Below, piece by piece: positions 37,998-46,374 of a stretch of 59,155 bases of DNA. The DNA is from Gallionella sp. Lineage in GTDB: Bacteria; Pseudomonadota; Gammaproteobacteria; Burkholderiales; Gallionellaceae. A program made the position numbers and the translations under genes. Under the pieces are notes generated by a model that made no database searches, was not told the DNA's origin, and saw only the letters and a program-made list of their open reading frames with translations. The stretch covers positions 1 through 59,155 of the forward strand of contig JAUSAO010000108.1 in the NCBI GenBank assembly GCA_030652475.1, written 5' to 3'. The stretch's first letter is position 1, and each line of letters begins with the position of its first letter.

Positions 37998-38360
37998 ATG
38001 AGTGATTATTCCTACAACGTAGAAGAAGACAGCTTTGATGAGCGGGTGGTGGCGCGTTCGCACGAAACGCCGGTGCTGGTGGACATCAGCGCGGAGTGGT
38101 GCGCGCCGTGCCGGGTGCTGGCGCCGCTGCTGCACAAGATGGTGTTTGCTTATGATGGCAAGTTTATCCTGGCCATGGTGGATGCCGACGAAAACATGAA
38201 GATCGCCGGCAAGCACAAGGTGCGGGGTTTTCCTACCGTTGTGGCCTATAGCCGCGGCGAGGAAGTGGCGCGTTTTCACAGTGCGCAGACCGAAAGCTTT
38301 TTGCGTGACTTCATTGATCGCCTGATCGAACGGCACGACGCCGCACAAGGCGGCAGATAG
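37998..38360 (+). CDS. Thioredoxin-like protein
   Basis: The 120-residue protein has a thioredoxin fold with the redox motif WCAPC (about residues 31-35, ISAEWCAPCRVLAPLL) and the cis-proline in VRGFPTVVAYSRGEEV. No signal peptide is present, so it is cytoplasmic. It differs from thioredoxin 1, which has WCGPC; the alanine and an N-terminal extension point to a specialised thioredoxin (CnoX/YbbN-like fragments are possible). It lies 22 bases after murJ. Confidence 0.85.
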   Translation: MSDYSYNVEEDSFDERVVARSHETPVLVDISAEWCAPCRVLAPLLHKMVFAYDGKFILAMVDADENMKIAGKHKVRGFPTVVAYSRGEEVARFHSAQTESFLRDFIDRLIERHDAAQGGR

Positions 38361-38401
38361 TTCACACGGGATAAACGCCGGACTGAATCAGTGCGGTGTC
38401 G

Positions 38402-39349
38402 TCATTCCTTTTCTTGTTCCGGCACCCTGGCAAGATGCATCGCACGGCTCACCACCTCTCGGGTCAGGTGCGGAGCGAATAATTCGATAAAGTCATAGGT
38501 ATAGCCGCGCAGGTATTCGTTCCTGCGTATCGCGATTCGCGTCGTGCTGGGCTTGAACAGGTGCCCGGCCTCCAGCATGCGCAGGTGTTTATCCCGCTCG
38601 GGAATGAAAGACATGTGTGCCAGGATGCCGACGCCCAATCCCAATTCCACATAGGTTTTGATCACATCGGCATCAATCGCCGTGAGTGCGATATTCGGCG
38701 TGATGCCCGCCTCATGAAAGGCTTCGTTGATCTTGCCGCGTCCGGTAAAGGCGAAATCATAGGTGATGATGGGGTATCGGGCGATGGCTTCCAGTGTCAG
38801 CGTTTTTTCTTTCAGCAAGGCATGGCGCGGCGGGGTAATCACGCAGTGATGCCATTCGTAGCCGGGCAATACGATCAAGTCGTCGTACAGCGAAAGACTC
38901 TCGGTAGCGATGCCGATGTTGGCCTCGCCGTTTAAAACCTGTTCGGCTATCTGTATCGGGCTGCCCTGATGTAATCCCAGTTTTACCCTCGGATAACGCT
39001 CGATAAATTGTTTCACAACCTGCGGCAAGGCATAGCGCGCCTGAGTGTGGGTGGTGGCAATAGTCAGCTGTCCGCTATCCTGCGCGTAAAATTCCTGCCC
39101 GACTTGTTTGATGTTTTCCATATCGTGCAGCATGCGTTGCGCGATTTCCAGAACGGCTTTTCCCGGTTCGGTGATGGCGACGATACGCTTGCCATTGCGC
39201 ACGAAAATCTCGATTCCCAGCTCATCCTCCAATTGCCTGATCTGTTTGCTGATGCCGGGCTGCGAAGTGAACAGCGCGTCGGCTGCACCGGAAATTTTCA
39301 GTCCCTGACGTACGACTTCGTTGAGATAACGCAGTTGCTGCAAGTTCAT
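38402..39349 (-). CDS. cysB: CysB-type LysR transcriptional regulator
   Basis: The 315-residue regulator begins MNLQQLRYLNEVVRQGLKIS, the exact N-terminal style of CysB/Cbl. The helix-turn-helix is at ALFTSQPGISKQIRQLEDEL (about residues 26-46), with a periplasmic-binding-like effector domain from about 90. It is divergent from the sulfate assimilation genes, supporting control of them by O- or N-acetylserine and sulfate (established for the family). ATG 39349 has AAGGAAG close upstream; a frame extension to 39370 has no ribosome site. Confidence 0.92.
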   Translation of the reverse strand: MNLQQLRYLNEVVRQGLKISGAADALFTSQPGISKQIRQLEDELGIEIFVRNGKRIVAITEPGKAVLEIAQRMLHDMENIKQVGQEFYAQDSGQLTIATTHTQARYALPQVVKQFIERYPRVKLGLHQGSPIQIAEQVLNGEANIGIATESLSLYDDLIVLPGYEWHHCVITPPRHALLKEKTLTLEAIARYPIITYDFAFTGRGKINEAFHEAGITPNIALTAIDADVIKTYVELGLGVGILAHMSFIPERDKHLRMLEAGHLFKPSTTRIAIRRNEYLRGYTYDFIELFAPHLTREVVSRAMHLARVPEQEKE

Positions 39350-39456
39350 GCCGTCTTCCTTAATCGCCATTAGTTATAATATACTAACATAAAAGTATTT
39401 AAAGATATAAGCCGCCGTCGTTAGAATCCATTTCATAAATTTAACAGGTGAGTTGC
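39350..39456. promoter_or_regulatory. Divergent cysB/tauE-cysI promoter region
   Basis: The 107 bases between the two starts are strikingly AT-rich. They contain TATAAT at 39376-39381 and the imperfect inverted repeat ATACT-N7-AAGTAT. LysR regulators usually bind such sites in shared promoters. An AGGTGA box precedes the tauE start. The binding role is inference. Confidence 0.5.
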
Positions 39457-40239
39457 ATGGACTGGATGTACACGCTATCCGGCTTCCTGGTCGGGCTGAT
39501 CGTCGGGGTAACCGGGGTCGGCGGCGGGTCGCTGATGACCCCGTTGCTGGTGCTGTTCTTCGGCATCTCTCCGGCGACAGCGGTCGGTACGGATTTGTTG
39601 TATGCCTCGCTGACCAAGTCGCTGGGTGGCTGGGTGCACGGCAGACGCGGGTCGGTGGACTGGAAGGTGGTCGGCTTGCTGGCGTTGGGCAGTTTGCCCG
39701 CCTCGGTGGTGACTATCGTATTGCTGAAGTATCTGACGCTGGATGAGCAGACCTTGCGCAGTCTGGTCACCAGTGTGTTGAGTGTCGCTTTGCTGCTGAC
39801 GGCGTCTGCGCTGTTGTTGAAGAATCAGATAAAGAAGCTCGCACGCCGCCGCGACGGCACGGTGTACGAATTGCATCATCGTTATCTGCCGGGGGCGACG
39901 ATAGCCACCGGTGTGGTGGTTGGTTCGCTGGTGACGATTTCTTCGGTCGGTGCCGGTGTGTTGGGTACGGTTGCCTTGCTGTTTCTGTATCCGCGCATGT
40001 CGGCGGTGAAAGTGGTCGGTACCGACATTGTGCATGCCGTACCGCTGACCGCGATTGCCGGGATGGGACACATGGCGCTGGGAACGGTGGACTTCGTTTT
40101 ACTGGGCAGTTTGCTGCTGGGTTCGCTGCCGGGGATATATATCGGCAGCCATCTGAGCGCGAGGGTTCCTGAGCGGGTTCTGCGTCCGTTGCTGGCAACT
40201 ATGCTATTGATTATTGCCATTAAAATGGTTTTGTATTAG
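39457..40239 (+). CDS. TauE/SafE-family sulfite or organosulfonate permease
   Basis: The 260-residue membrane protein has about seven to eight helices, with the TauE/SafE hallmark GLIVGVTGVGGGSLMTPLLV near residue 10 and the second half repeating it as SSVGAGVLGTVALLFLYPRM near 168. Members export sulfite or take up sulfonates and sulfate. Its place between cysB and cysI suggests sulfate uptake or protection from sulfite. Start ATG 39457 is preceded by AGGTGA; an in-frame GTG at 39448 is within that box. Confidence 0.88.
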   Translation: MDWMYTLSGFLVGLIVGVTGVGGGSLMTPLLVLFFGISPATAVGTDLLYASLTKSLGGWVHGRRGSVDWKVVGLLALGSLPASVVTIVLLKYLTLDEQTLRSLVTSVLSVALLLTASALLLKNQIKKLARRRDGTVYELHHRYLPGATIATGVVVGSLVTISSVGAGVLGTVALLFLYPRMSAVKVVGTDIVHAVPLTAIAGMGHMALGTVDFVLLGSLLLGSLPGIYIGSHLSARVPERVLRPLLATMLLIIAIKMVLY

Positions 40240-40249
40240 GAGAAGTGAA

Positions 40250-42289
40250 ATGAGTCTGAACACACGCAATTTATCCGATCTGGAAGAAATCAATCGTTTC
40301 GAGCAGGCGATTGTCACCTTTAACGAAGGCGGCATCGACGCGGATCGTTTTACCGCCGTGCGCTTGCAACAGGGTGTGTATGGTCAGCGCCAGCCAGGCG
40401 TGAACATGTTGCGCATCAAGATACCCGGCGGGCGATTGAAGGCGGAACAGCTGGATGCGGTTGCAGATGTCATCGAGACGTATGCGCAACGCGACATCGC
40501 GCATGTGACGACACGTCAGGCGATACAGATACACTTTATCCCGCTGGCACAAATGCCGTCCGCGATGCGCCGTCTGGCCGAGGTCGGCATGACGACACGC
40601 GAGGCATGCGGCAACACCATACGCAATATGACCGCCTGCCCGCTGGCAGGGGTCTGCCCCAGGGAGCATGTGGATGTGGCCAGCCATGTCGATGGCGCGA
40701 CTGCACACTTTTTGCGCAACCCGCTCAACCAGCAATTGCCACGTAAATTCAAGATCAGCTTTTCCGGTTGCGAGGCCGATTGCGCGCAGGCCATGTTGCA
40801 TGATTGCGGTCTGATTGCGGTAAAAAAGGATGGGCAGCACGGTTTTCGTGTGCGTGCCGGTGGCGGTCTGGGACACAAGCCGCGCGAGTCTGTCGTGGTG
40901 GAAGAGTTCATCCCGGAAAGCGAAATTCTGTTTGCGCTGGAGGCGCTGGTATCCCTGCACAACAAATATTCCGACCGTACCAAGCGTGCCAAATCGCGCA
41001 TCAAGTATCTGGTGGAGCGATTCGGCGAGCAGGGTTTTCTGGAGAAGTATCGCGAGGAATTTGAACGCACTCGTCAGGCACTGGCCGATCAGCCCTATCC
41101 GCAGGGTGAATGGCGCGAGCAAACCGGTGTTGAATTTCCGGGACAAGGCGCACCGCGCACGCTTTTTGAGCAGCATCAGGACGGGTTGTTCGTGTTGCCG
41201 GTGGCGTTGCCGATTGGTGATGTGACGGCGGCACAATTGCACGGCATGGCTCAGCTGCTGCGCAGGCATGGCTTGAACGAGATACACAGCACACAGGATC
41301 AGAATTTTGCCATCCTCAATGTGCCGCAGGACAAAGTGGGCGCACTGCGCACCGGACTGGCCGAAATCGGCTTGTTCGGACCGGTTGCAGGTGACAACGT
41401 GACGGCGTGCCCGGGCACATCGACCTGCCGTCTCGGTATTACCGCCAGCACGCTGGCTGCTACCCGGCTTTCCGGCGGAAGCGCCGATCTGCGTATTCGC
41501 GTGTCCGGTTGCCACAACGGTTGCGCCCAGCCGGAGACTGGCGACATCGGTATTTACGGTGAAGGCAAGCGTATGCACGGCAAGCTGGTGCCGCATTACC
41601 AGATGTATTTCGCCGGCAACGGCATGGGAGGCGGTGCGCTGGCGCTCAAGGGGCCAAGCCTGCCGGTGGCGCGTATCGAAAAAGCCGTGGCACGGGTGCA
41701 GCAGGCGCATCTGGACAGCGGGGAAGTAAGTTTCTTTGCCTGGGCTCGCGCGCAACAGCCCGATTACTTCAAGCAATTACTGGCCGATTTGGCTGAAGTG
41801 AAGGCGGAAGAATTGGATTCTGTAATGCGTGACCATGGTGAAACGGCTGATTTCCGCGTGTTGCAATTGGGCGGCGGCGAGTGCGCAGGCGCAACGCAAG
41901 TGTTGATCGGTGCGAACTTCTTCGAGGCCGCACATGAGCGTGCCTATCGCAACGCACTGGTATTTCAGCGCAAGTACTTTGAGGCGGCGCAGTGCAACGA
42001 GGCGATCCTGCGCTTGCTGGGTTCCGGTCTGGCGCAATTGTTGGGCGGCATGCGCCAGGACGATCTGGACAAGCTGGCTGTGCAGTTGCAGCAACGGGTT
42101 CCCGGCGCAATCGCCGATGAATTCGAACGCGTGGTCGCTGCACTGGTTGGCGCAGAAGATATCAGTGTCGAGGCGCTTGAGCCGATCAGCGCAGCGGTGG
42201 ATGGCTGGACGGTGAAAGTGGCGAAATTCGCCACTGAAAAAGACGCGCAACTTGATTTGACCGAAGCCGCAGGTGGCTTGCTGGTCTAG
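40250..42289 (+). CDS. cysI: Nitrite/sulfite reductase (siroheme, Fe-S), assimilatory sulfite reductase
   Basis: The 679-residue protein has the twofold repeat of ferredoxin-dependent sulfite/nitrite reductases. Reading both halves shows two cysteine quartets. In the N-half they are C130-x5-C136 and C174-x3-C178 (TACPLAGVCPRE, FSGCEADCAQ). In the C-half they are C387-x5-C393 and C421-x3-C425 (TACPGTSTCRLG, GCHNGCAQ). The known siroheme/[4Fe-4S] enzymes need one quartet. A helical C-terminal extension of about 130 residues (from GGGECAGATQVLIG) is unusual compared with CysI of E. coli. AGGAG precedes the ATG. Its position with cysH/D/N favours sulfite reduction. Confidence 0.88.
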   Translation: MSLNTRNLSDLEEINRFEQAIVTFNEGGIDADRFTAVRLQQGVYGQRQPGVNMLRIKIPGGRLKAEQLDAVADVIETYAQRDIAHVTTRQAIQIHFIPLAQMPSAMRRLAEVGMTTREACGNTIRNMTACPLAGVCPREHVDVASHVDGATAHFLRNPLNQQLPRKFKISFSGCEADCAQAMLHDCGLIAVKKDGQHGFRVRAGGGLGHKPRESVVVEEFIPESEILFALEALVSLHNKYSDRTKRAKSRIKYLVERFGEQGFLEKYREEFERTRQALADQPYPQGEWREQTGVEFPGQGAPRTLFEQHQDGLFVLPVALPIGDVTAAQLHGMAQLLRRHGLNEIHSTQDQNFAILNVPQDKVGALRTGLAEIGLFGPVAGDNVTACPGTSTCRLGITASTLAATRLSGGSADLRIRVSGCHNGCAQPETGDIGIYGEGKRMHGKLVPHYQMYFAGNGMGGGALALKGPSLPVARIEKAVARVQQAHLDSGEVSFFAWARAQQPDYFKQLLADLAEVKAEELDSVMRDHGETADFRVLQLGGGECAGATQVLIGANFFEAAHERAYRNALVFQRKYFEAAQCNEAILRLLGSGLAQLLGGMRQDDLDKLAVQLQQRVPGAIADEFERVVAALVGAEDISVEALEPISAAVDGWTVKVAKFATEKDAQLDLTEAAGGLLV

Positions 42290-42298
42290 GAGATGAAC

Positions 42299-43009
42299 AT
42301 GCAAGAGAAGATTGATCAGGCAGTGGCGGTGTTGCGACAGGCGGTGAACGATTTCGCCCCGGTTTGCTTCGCCAGCAGCCTGGGAGCGGAAGACATGGTG
42401 CTGACCGATCTGATAGCCAAACACGGGCTGGATATCGAAATATTCAGCCTGGATACCGGGCGTCTGCCGCAGGAAACCTATGAACTGATGCAGGCGGTGT
42501 CGGAACGCTACACGACACCGCTGAAGGTTTATTTTCCGGACAACGCGTTGGTGGAGAACTACGTCGCCCAGAACGGGGTGAACGGTTTTTACGGTAGCGT
42601 GGAATCACGCAAAGCCTGTTGCTTTGTGCGCAAGGTCGAGCCCTTGCGCCGGGCCTTGAACGGCAAGGGGGCATGGGTGACCGGCTTGCGCCGCGATCAG
42701 GCCGTCACGCGCGGCAATCTGGAAATATCGTCGTTTGATGCCGACTTCGGCCTGCAGAAATTTAACCCTTTGCTGGAATGGTCGCACAAGGAAGTATGGG
42801 CCTACATCAGACAAAACGATGTGCCCTACAACAAACTGCACGACCAGTTTTACCCCAGTCTAGGCTGCGCGCCCTGCACCCGTTCGGTTACGCCGGGTGA
42901 AGATATACGCGCCGGACGCTGGTGGTGGGAAAACCCCGACAGCAAGGAGTGCGGATTGCACGTCAGTGCCACACAAAAAATAGCTCATGGAACAGGTGTT
43001 TCGGCGTAG
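42299..43009 (+). CDS. cysH: APS reductase (4Fe-4S type), sulfate assimilation
   Basis: The 236-residue enzyme reduces adenylyl sulfate to sulfite. CC at residues 107-108 and CAPC at 190-193 (GCAPCTRSV) are the four cysteines of the [4Fe-4S] cluster, marking the APS-type rather than PAPS-type reductase, and ECGLH near the end holds the catalytic cysteine. The absence of an APS kinase (CysC) in the locus fits this. The ATG at 42299 has AGGAG six bases away; an earlier ATG at 42293 lies against it. Confidence 0.93.
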   Translation: MQEKIDQAVAVLRQAVNDFAPVCFASSLGAEDMVLTDLIAKHGLDIEIFSLDTGRLPQETYELMQAVSERYTTPLKVYFPDNALVENYVAQNGVNGFYGSVESRKACCFVRKVEPLRRALNGKGAWVTGLRRDQAVTRGNLEISSFDADFGLQKFNPLLEWSHKEVWAYIRQNDVPYNKLHDQFYPSLGCAPCTRSVTPGEDIRAGRWWWENPDSKECGLHVSATQKIAHGTGVSA

Positions 43010-43072
43010 CCCAAGAGTATAGGGTCTTGAGTCGGGTTTTTAGCCTGACCTTTTAAAAGGAAGTAAACGATT

Positions 43073-43978
43073 ATGAGCAATCACATTTTTACCCATCTGG
43101 ATGCGCTGGAAAGCGAATCGATACACATCATGCGCGAGGTCGCGGCAGAGTGCAAAAATCCGGCGTTGCTGTTTTCCGGCGGCAAGGATTCCATCGTGAT
43201 GTTGCGGTTGGCGGAAAAAGCTTTCCGTCCGTGCAAGTTCCCGTTTCCGCTGGTGCATATCGACACCGAGCATAACTTCCCGGAAGTGATACAGACGCGG
43301 GACAAGCTGGCAGCGGATCTGGGCGAGCGCTTGATCGTGCGTTCGCTGGAAGGCTCCATCGCGAAGGGAACGATCGTCATCAAGAATCCCGATCTGCCGC
43401 GCAATCCGTATCAGTCGGTCACGCTGCTGGAAACCATAGAGGAATTCGGTTTCGATGCCTGCATGGGCGGTGCGCGCCGCGATGAAGAAAAGGCGCGCGC
43501 CAAGGAACGCATCTTCTCGTTCCGCGACGAATTCGGCCAATGGGATCCGAAGAATCAGCGCCCGGAACTGTGGGATATTTACAATACCCGTGTGCATCAG
43601 GGTGAAAATATCCGCGTGTTCCCTATTTCCAACTGGACGGAACTGGATATCTGGCAATACATCGGGCGCGAGAATCTGCATATTCCGAGCATTTATTACG
43701 CGCATGAGCGCGAAGTGATACGGCGCGGCGATTCGGTTATCCCGGTATCCGATCTGGTGCAGCCCAAACCGGGCGAAAAGGTCGAAGTGCTTTCTGTGCG
43801 TTTTCGCACCGTAGGCGACGTGACCTGTACCGCACCGGTGGAATCGACCGCCAGCAATGTAGATGAAATCATTGCTGAGACCGCGACCACCCGTATCACC
43901 GAACGCGGTGCGACCCGCATGGACGACCAGACTTCAGATGCGTCTATGGAATTACGCAAAAAAGAAGGTTATTTCTAA
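43073..43978 (+). CDS. cysD: Sulfate adenylyltransferase subunit 2
   Basis: The 301-residue PP-loop ATPase makes APS from ATP and sulfate with CysN. The pyrophosphate-binding loop LLFSGGKDSIVMLRLAEKA is near residue 32, and FDACMGGARRDEEKARAKER near 128 is the family's conserved segment. AAGGAAG lies upstream of the start. It is followed by cysN after 30 bases. Confidence 0.96.
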   Translation: MSNHIFTHLDALESESIHIMREVAAECKNPALLFSGGKDSIVMLRLAEKAFRPCKFPFPLVHIDTEHNFPEVIQTRDKLAADLGERLIVRSLEGSIAKGTIVIKNPDLPRNPYQSVTLLETIEEFGFDACMGGARRDEEKARAKERIFSFRDEFGQWDPKNQRPELWDIYNTRVHQGENIRVFPISNWTELDIWQYIGRENLHIPSIYYAHEREVIRRGDSVIPVSDLVQPKPGEKVEVLSVRFRTVGDVTCTAPVESTASNVDEIIAETATTRITERGATRMDDQTSDASMELRKKEGYF

Positions 43979-44008
43979 AGAACGGATTAAGATTTAGAGG
44001 CATACATT

Positions 44009-45259
44009 ATGAGCGACACGACACAATTACTACGTTTTATCACCGCAGGCAGTGTGGACGACGGCAAGAGCACGCTGATCGGCCGTCTGCTGCATGATTC
44101 CAAATCGATCTTCGAAGATCAGTTTTTGGCGATTTCCAAAACCAGCGAAAAGCGCGGCATGGCAGCGGTGGATTTGTCCTTGCTGACCGACGGTTTACAG
44201 GCCGAGCGCGAGCAAGGCATCACCATCGACGTGGCCTACCGCTACTTCGCCACGCCCAGGCGAAAATTCATTATCGGCGATACGCCGGGGCATGAGCAAT
44301 ATACGCGCAACATGGTGACCGCCGCTTCCACCGCCAATCTGGTGGTGATTCTGGTTGACGCGCGCCGTGGCGTGCTGGTGCAGACGCGCCGCCATACCTA
44401 TCTGGCCAGTCTGGTCGGCATCCCGCACATCGTGCTGGCCGTCAACAAGATGGACATGGTCGATTACGCTGAAGCGCGCTTCAACGAAATTTGCGCCGAG
44501 TATCTGGCTTTCGCCGCGCAACTGGGTTTGCACGACATTACTTGCATTCCATTGTCGGCTTTGGTCGGCGACATGCTGGTCGATCGCGGCGACAAGCTGA
44601 ACTGGTATCAGGGGCCGACCCTGATGGAGTTGCTGGAAAATGTCGAGATAGATCACGACGTGAATACCACGGATTTTCGTTATCCAGTGCAATGGGTATG
44701 CCGCCCGCAGACTGATGAGCATCACGATTTTCGGGGATTTATGGGGCGCATCGAGGCGGGGGAAGTGTCGGTGGGCGACGAGATTACCGTTCTGCCCGGT
44801 GGCCGAACCAGCAAGGTAAAAGAAATCGTCACTTATGACGGCAACTTGCAGACCGCTTACGCACCGCAATCCATTACGCTCAGGTTAACCGACGAGATCG
44901 ATATTTCGCGCGGCGACATGTTCGTCAAGGCGGATTATCTGCCGACGGTTGCCAAAGAGTTTGAGGCGATGCTGTGCTGGTTGTCCGAAACGCCGCTGGA
45001 CAAGAACCGTAAATACCTCGTCAAACACACTACGCGCACGGCGAAGTGCCTGTTCTCCAGCATCGACTATCGTGTGGATGTGAATACACTGGAACAGCAT
45101 GTTAACCCGACGGTAAGCATGAACGACATCGTGCACGCATCGATAAAGGTACAGTCGCCACTGGTGTTCGATCACTACAACCGCAATCGCGCCAGCGGCA
45201 GCTTTATCGTGATTGACGAGGCGACCAATAACACGGTCGCGGCGGGGATGATCTCCTGA
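44009..45259 (+). CDS. cysN: Sulfate adenylyltransferase subunit 1 (GTPase)
   Basis: The 416-residue GTPase is EF-Tu-like. G1 is GSVDDGKSTLIGRLLHDSK near residue 13, G3 is DTPGHEQYTRNMVTAAS near 91 and G4 is NKMDMVDY near 146. GTP hydrolysis drives APS formation by CysD. The chain ends after the EF-Tu-like barrels without a CysC kinase domain, unlike fused CysNC proteins. It closes the cys operon at a strong terminator. Confidence 0.95.
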   Translation: MSDTTQLLRFITAGSVDDGKSTLIGRLLHDSKSIFEDQFLAISKTSEKRGMAAVDLSLLTDGLQAEREQGITIDVAYRYFATPRRKFIIGDTPGHEQYTRNMVTAASTANLVVILVDARRGVLVQTRRHTYLASLVGIPHIVLAVNKMDMVDYAEARFNEICAEYLAFAAQLGLHDITCIPLSALVGDMLVDRGDKLNWYQGPTLMELLENVEIDHDVNTTDFRYPVQWVCRPQTDEHHDFRGFMGRIEAGEVSVGDEITVLPGGRTSKVKEIVTYDGNLQTAYAPQSITLRLTDEIDISRGDMFVKADYLPTVAKEFEAMLCWLSETPLDKNRKYLVKHTTRTAKCLFSSIDYRVDVNTLEQHVNPTVSMNDIVHASIKVQSPLVFDHYNRNRASGSFIVIDEATNNTVAAGMIS

Positions 45260-45280
45260 TCACTGTTTGGTTTATTCCGG

Positions 45281-45308
45281 AAAAAGCCTGCACTTGTGCA
45301 GGCTTTTT
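45281..45308. terminator. Bidirectional rho-independent terminator
   Basis: AAAAAGCCTGCAC (45281-45293) pairs perfectly with GTGCAGGCTTTTT (45296-45308) around two bases. The A/T-flanked 13-base stem works on both strands. It ends cysN on the plus strand and the convergent pseudouridine synthase gene, whose TAA starts at the edge (45310-45308). Confidence 0.92.
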
Positions 45309-46039
45309 TAGAACTGTTCGTTCTCGCCCAGATAGCGCCACTGTCCCGCTGGCAGCAGGCCTAATTTCACCTTGCCGATGCGGATGCGCTTCAGGCCGGT
45401 GACGGAGAGGCCGACCAGCTCGCACATGCGGCGTATCTGGCGTTTCTTGCCTTCGCGCAGCACGAAGCGCAGTTGGTCTTCGTTCTGCCAGCTTACCTTT
45501 GCGGGTTTGAGATATTCGCCGTCCAGTTTCAGTCCCTGACAGAGCAGAGCCAGGCCACTGCTTTCCAGTTTTCCCTGTACGCGTACCAGATATTCCTTGT
45601 CCACTCTGGAATCTTCGCCTATCAGTTGTTTGGCGACTCGGCCATCTTGCGTGAGTATCAGCAAGCCTTGCGAGTCAATATCCAGACGGCCTGCCGGGGC
45701 AAGCCCGATGAATTGGCTGCGGTGGAATTTGATCGGTGAGGGGTCTTCAGCCCAGTGTGTGGCTTCATCCAGTAGGGCGGAAGCGGGTTTGTAGCCATGC
45801 TCAGCCTGTCCTGACACGTAGCCGACCGGTTTGTTCATCAGGATGGTGACGCGTTGTTGCTGTGTGGTCTGGGCGGCGGTGCGCAAGGTGACTTGCTGCG
45901 TGGGATAAACCTTGGTGCCCAGCAGGCTGACGGTTTCGCCATCGACATCGACCCAGCCCTTTTCAATATAGCCGTCTGCCTCGCGGCGCGAGCACAGGCC
46001 AAGTTCGGACATGCGTTTGGAGAGTCGGATTTTTTCCAT
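45308..46039 (-). CDS. RNA pseudouridine synthase, RluF/RsuA family
   Basis: The 243-residue enzyme has an N-terminal S4 RNA-binding domain (MEKIRLSKRMSELGLCSRRE) and a catalytic domain with the aspartate in GRLDIDSQGLLILTQDG near residue 107. It ends in KRIRIGKVKLGLLPAGQWRYL, as in RluF-type synthases modifying 23S rRNA. Whether the target is U2604 (RluF) or another site is undetermined. ATG 46039 is the start, and the frame is open upstream without a ribosome site. Confidence 0.87.
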   Translation of the reverse strand: MEKIRLSKRMSELGLCSRREADGYIEKGWVDVDGETVSLLGTKVYPTQQVTLRTAAQTTQQQRVTILMNKPVGYVSGQAEHGYKPASALLDEATHWAEDPSPIKFHRSQFIGLAPAGRLDIDSQGLLILTQDGRVAKQLIGEDSRVDKEYLVRVQGKLESSGLALLCQGLKLDGEYLKPAKVSWQNEDQLRFVLREGKKRQIRRMCELVGLSVTGLKRIRIGKVKLGLLPAGQWRYLGENEQF

Positions 46040-46374
46040 GAGTTGTAATGTTGCGATTGAGTCAAGGCGCGATTTAAGCACAAAGCAGCGTGCAGGGCGA
46101 AATTAAATGCAAAATCCCGCTTCAAGGCGTGCTGTTTCGGGGGGCATGGAGTTTATAAGGAGAGAATCAGTGCATCGCAGGCGAGATGAAGACGCGACCA
46201 GGGTACATGGCCTAGATACTTTGGCATATATGGCTGCTCGCATAAGCTGTGGTCTAATCCGGCAGCCATAATCCGTTGGCGGCAGGAGTGTCTTTTTGGT
46301 AATAGATTTTACGGTGGCGATGATATGAAATCTAAGCGTGTTCGTCCGGATACACAATTCATGCCGAGCTTTAG

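Noticed and set aside
40271..41776. 501-codon open frame on the minus strand across cysI
   Set aside because: It is antisense to cysI, which has clear cysteine motifs and a good ribosome site. The antisense translation shows no recognisable family.
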